A stretch of DNA of 64,000 nucleotides from Ruminococcus sp. XPD3002 (GTDB lineage: Bacteria > Bacillota > Clostridia > Oscillospirales > Ruminococcaceae): the NCBI GenBank assembly GCA_900119535.1, contig FPJT01000012.1, forward strand, positions 46,839 through 110,838, written 5' to 3'. The translations under genes and the position numbers were made by a program. Under the pieces are notes generated by a model, which was not told where the DNA came from, made no database searches, and saw nothing but the letters and a program-made list of their open reading frames with translations. Position 1 is the first letter of the stretch, and each line of letters starts with the position of its first letter. This document shows positions 61,074 through 64,000 of the stretch, one piece after another.

Positions 61074-62474
61074 TCATTCGAGGTCATTCCGCTTTCTTTT
61101 CTTCTGCTGATCCCGACTCTGCTCCTGTCGCAGATATTCCTCTATCGTTCTCGTTGCTTCGGACAGCTCACGGGACTTCTTATCTGCCTGATTGTATTCC
61201 GTATTTTTCTTCGAGAGCTTTTTCTGCAAAGATGCGATATGCTTTTCAAGATTTTCGACTTTCGGAATATTGCCTGACGGGTAAAGCTCCAAAACCTGTT
61301 TGCAGGTTTCGTGATATTCGGCAATATCGCTGCCGTGTTCCTTGCGGTATTTTTTTTCCTCTCGACCGCTGAGTGCTTTCAATTCCTCTCCGATATGCTT
61401 GACCTTGCGATATTTTTTCAGCATTTTGAGTTTTTCTTGCAAATCTTTGATTTGTGCGTTCAGGTCATTCAGCTCACCGACAAGATGCGCCCTTTCAATA
61501 AATGCCGCCATCGCAGCACCACGAACCTGATTCGGCTCAACGCCGTATGCGGTGATAATATTTTTTGCGATGCTTGCCACCTTCATATTGCCACGGTTGA
61601 TAGCATCACGGATAAACTTGTTCTCCTCAGTTTTTGGAGTAATCTGTTTGACTTTGATTCTCGGAACAAACATCATACCGCCCATATACTGTGCGATACG
61701 CCCTTTGATCTGCTCGGTTTCATAATACCAGCCAAGTGTCCGGCTACGGGTGAACTTCGCTCTCGGATTGCGTTCCTTTTGCTCTGCAAGCATAAATTTC
61801 AGGTCGATCTTATGGTCGGGATTGTATTCGTAGAGTATGCCGAAATCTGCGCACTTGGCAAGGAAGTCCTCAAAGTTTTCGCTGACCTTGATAGCCTGAT
61901 CTATTGCATATTTCAGTTTAGATTTCCACGATAATCCTTGCCTTGACATATCCCACTCCCAATGGTTCTTGCCCTTGCCCATTTCGGGATGTTCGATCAC
62001 AGATAAATGATACTGTCGGCATACCTCGTCCGTGATGTTCATGAGCTTCTGAAATGACCTGTCCTGCTTGGTAGTACTGCGGTTTTCGTGCGTTTAAAAA
62101 GTCCTGCCGTCGATGCAGTTGGTTTTATTGAAAACTACATGAAGGTGCGTGTGATTTTTGTCGATGTAGCAGGTCATAAAATACTGATATTCGCCTTTTA
62201 GAAAATGCTCACATATCTCCTGACCGAGCTGCAATGCTCTCTCCGGTGTGATCTCACCGGGCTTGAAACAGACGATAAAGTGCTGGGCGAGAACGGAGCT
62301 TTTGTCCGTCCCGTGTTTCCGAATCTCAGCAAAATCATGACTTGCCTGCAACGGATCAGAGCTGCACCCCTCTGTGATAATGAGCCTGCCGTTGTCGGTC
62401 TTGTCGGGGTTGGCGATGTAGTTTAGTGCTGCAAGGTCATCAGCAGAGATTGAAAATATCTTAGTGGTTGCCAG
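61074..62474 (-). pseudogene. MobA/MobL-type relaxase broken by an in-frame TAA
   Basis: The relaxase frame begins inside the end of mobC, probably at CTG 62474 ('ATTKIFSISADDLAALNYI' follows; AAGGGG lies upstream). The relaxase domain contains 'AQHFIVCFKPGEITPERALQLG' and the metal-binding 'DKNHTHLHVVFNKTN'. At 62096-62094 an in-frame TAA follows 'IDGRTF', and the same frame continues ('THENRSTTKQDRSFQKLMNITDEVCRQYHL') through a helical, coiled-coil C-terminus to 61074. One codon change (for example AAA to TAA) explains the break. An intact protein of about 466 residues would nick oriT and lead DNA transfer. Confidence 0.75.
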
Positions 62475-62776
62475 AGCCGATTCACCCCTTCCTTGATCTC
62501 GGCAATATCGTTGTTATAAACTCTGCCGCCGCTGTTTGCACGAACGGCGATCTGATTGATATTGCCTGAGATGTTCCTTGCAAGTCTGAGAATTTCAATC
62601 AGCTTCTCCTCGTTAAACTGCACGATGTAGCCCTCGAAGATCATCGCCCTGACGAACTCACTCCTTGACTTCATTCCGCTGTTGCGGAATTTGCGGTCGA
62701 TAGCATCAAGCTCCTCACGGCTCGCCTTGATCTTCAGGTAGAGATCACGACGATTCTTGTTTTCTTTCTCATTCAT
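62423..62776 (-). CDS. mobC: MobC-type relaxosome accessory protein
   Basis: 117 residues, AGAGGTTT before the ATG. An N-terminal ribbon-helix-helix ('RDLYLKIKASREELDAIDRKFRNSGMKSRSEFVRAMIFEG') is followed by the MobC segment 'LRLARNISGNINQIAVRANSGG'. It binds oriT and helps the relaxase. Its 3' end overlaps the relaxase start by about 50 bases. It is intact, unlike its partner. Confidence 0.85.
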   Translation of the reverse strand: MNEKENKNRRDLYLKIKASREELDAIDRKFRNSGMKSRSEFVRAMIFEGYIVQFNEEKLIEILRLARNISGNINQIAVRANSGGRVYNNDIAEIKEGVNRLWQPLRYFQSLLMTLQH

Positions 62777-63080
62777 TTTGGTGTAAACCTCTCTTTATAT
62801 TTTTTCTGTGCGGTGTCGTAGGGGCAGCAGCCCTCTGCCAAGCGGTGCGAATTGTGGATTGCCGTTAGTGCGCCCACGATTTGCCGAGCTTGCGATTTGT
62901 GTTAGCCCCTGTGGGGCTATTTTGCATTTGAGCCTATCGGCTCTGCTGGTTTCCGCACTTCCATGTGTGGAATTGGAGCGTCAGCGACTATATTTCTCTG
63001 TATCGCTTTTGGCTCAAAGCTTTGCGCCCGTCCCTGTGAATATGATGTCTTTTATAAGCTGATCGACAAGCCGCTGACCA
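62777..63080. other. Candidate origin of transfer region
   Basis: No gene is present. It contains TAGCCCC-TGT-GGGGCTA (62903-62919) and a GAGCC/GGCTC hairpin (about 62930-62943) directly upstream of mobC and the relaxase, the usual place for oriT of mobilisable elements. The nic site cannot be identified. Confidence 0.35.
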
Positions 63081-63089
63081 ACAAAAGAA

Positions 63090-63113
63090 ATGCCCTCGAA
63101 TGATCAGGGGCAT
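63090..63113 (-). terminator. Terminator behind the mobile-element helicase/methylase gene
   Basis: ATGCCCT (63090-63096) pairs with AGGGGCAT (63106-63113). T-rich sequence follows on the minus strand. Confidence 0.65.
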
Positions 63114-63174
63114 AAAAAACAACTATTGAACCTTCCATAATTGCTGTTGATATTGTAAAACAGGGGAGAGATTT

Positions 63175-63191
63175 TGTGCTATTATAGCACA
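63175..63191 (-). repeat. Dispersed palindrome, copy 6
   Basis: TGTGCTATTATAGCACA; it contains the stop codon of the leftward gene at 63182. A single CTCTCCCC arm lies beside it (63163-63170 on the minus strand) without a clear partner. Confidence 0.7.
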
Positions 63192-64000
63192 ATTTTTTTC
63201 TGTTGTTCCAGAAGATCGTGTGCTTTGTCCTTGTCGCTGCGGTTGATTTTAATGATATAATGACCTTCGCTTTCTTTCATTTCAAAGGTGATACCGCTGC
63301 TTTTCAGCTTTTCCGCAGCTTTCTCGGAGCTTACTTCAATAAAATAAGGATCAACGATCTCAGCAAGCTCTGATGTTGATTTATCTTCCGCAGCGCTTTC
63401 AAGCTGTTTTGTAAGCTCATCGAGCCGTTTTGACTTTTCTTGCAGCTCATCTTCATGGGGGAATGGAGCATCGATTTGTGTCTGTGCTTCAGAAAGTTCA
63501 TTTTCAAGTCTTTCAAGCTGTAATTCCACGTTTTTCAGAGTGTTCTCCATACCATTGAGCAGATTATCCAGTCTTGTAAAATTACCACTTTCACTTGCGC
63601 CAAGCTCTGCTCTGTATTCAGAGTGACCTTTCAACTGAGCTACATACAATCTGTTCATTGGTTCATATCCAATGTTCAGCTTGAATCCCTGATAACTTCC
63701 AACCTCAGTATATCCGCTGAAATTAACTTTAACAGCAGATTTACAAGCATCTATCAGAGCTTTTCCTGCGGTTTCCTTATCCTTATAAACTTTACCGCCA
63801 AGCTCAATAGAAGGGAATACAGGTTTGCCTTTATCATCAAGCTCTACAGGACGTGCCTTAAATTCCTTTATATCAGCTTCTATATTTGTTTTAAGGTCTT
63901 GATATGTTTTTATTTTCATAGGCAATATTTTGAATACCTTATCTTGCAGATCATACAGTGAATTCATGTGACTTGCTTTCAGCATTTTCAGCTTGCCGAC
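63182..64000 (-). CDS. C-terminal part of a large mobile-element helicase / DNA-methylase type protein (continues past right edge)
   Basis: The frame is open through the right edge (at least 272 residues visible; the Met codons seen are internal). It matches the end of the very large SNF2-helicase / N6-methylase proteins carried by Firmicute conjugative elements: 'ELGGKVYKDKETAGKALIDACK', 'GSYQGFKLNIGYEPMNRLYVAQLKGHSEYRAELG', a coiled coil ('LEGMENTLKNVELQLERLENEL'-like, here 'NLLNGMENTLKNVELQLERL'), and 'PFPHEDELQEKSKRLDELTKQL'. These proteins may protect the element's DNA during transfer; that role is not proven. Its stop lies in the dispersed palindrome. Confidence 0.65.
   Translation of the reverse strand, partial: VGKLKMLKASHMNSLYDLQDKVFKILPMKIKTYQDLKTNIEADIKEFKARPVELDDKGKPVFPSIELGGKVYKDKETAGKALIDACKSAVKVNFSGYTEVGSYQGFKLNIGYEPMNRLYVAQLKGHSEYRAELGASESGNFTRLDNLLNGMENTLKNVELQLERLENELSEAQTQIDAPFPHEDELQEKSKRLDELTKQLESAAEDKSTSELAEIVDPYFIEVSSEKAAEKLKSSGITFEMKESEGHYIIKINRSDKDKAHDLLEQQKKIVL

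Noticed and set aside
28120-64000. Second copy of the tRNA-Trp 3' end as right attachment site
   Set aside because: Looked for the TTCAAGTCCTTCTGCCCCT segment and did not find it in the window.

Overview
The window looks like a chromosome segment of a Ruminococcus-type Firmicute (Oscillospiraceae), probably close to R. flavefaciens or R. albus. The evidence is indirect but consistent: seven dockerin-bearing secreted proteins, cell-wall-binding-repeat and BspA-type LRR proteins, AGGAGG ribosome binding sites, TTGACA-17-TATAAT promoters, a SigK-type sporulation sigma factor and a MurD2/MurL-type peptidoglycan pathway. No rRNA, CRISPR array, cohesin or scaffoldin was found.

Positions 1-28 kb are mainly core chromosome: an ECF sigma factor cut by the left edge; a two-gene dockerin / cell-wall-repeat unit (0.9-3.6 kb); tRNA-Gln; pyrE; a zinc-ribbon protein; sigK; ligA; an ArsC-like protein; a TetR-led cluster combining an ECF vitamin-type transporter, a broken ABC exporter and a methyltransferase (8.6-15.4 kb); a two-component system; a degenerate-GGDEF/EAL protein; a LURP-one-like protein; phosphofructokinase; a DtxR-murL-murD2 operon; a thioesterase; cardiolipin synthase; and tRNA-Trp.

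Positions 28.1-39 kb begin accessory DNA. Directly behind tRNA-Trp, on the opposite strand, a consensus promoter drives about 490 nt of gene-free, hairpin-rich sequence that I call a large structured noncoding RNA (ROOL/GOLLD/OLE-like candidate). It is followed by a tyrosine integrase, a WYL-regulator remnant, two large convergent LRR-dockerin proteins and two decayed genes.

Positions 39-51 kb are a defence and stability island: a type I restriction-modification operon (hsdM, small protein, hsdS, DUF4238 protein, hsdR); a small-gene operon that appears to be controlled by an XRE repressor through CTC-N6-GAG operators; a zeta/PezT-like toxin with its HTH antitoxin; and a membrane protein that shares the antitoxin's candidate operator.

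Positions 51.5-59.4 kb hold a four-gene operon of secreted peptidoglycan hydrolases (CHAP, GH73 glucosaminidase, phage-tail-type lysozyme, CHAP), every one ending in a dockerin. Positions 59.7-64 kb carry mobilisation functions: an integrase and a relaxase, each broken by a single in-frame TAA, plus MobC, a candidate oriT and the C-terminus of a large mobile-element helicase/methylase-type protein.

A palindrome, TGTGCTATWATAGCACA, recurs six times, all right of 29.9 kb. Four copies sit at the stop codon of a gene, and three of those are followed by a CTCTCC/GGAGAG terminator hairpin. It gives the accessory region a shared signature. The several nonsense and frameshift lesions suggest that part of the mobile DNA is decaying.
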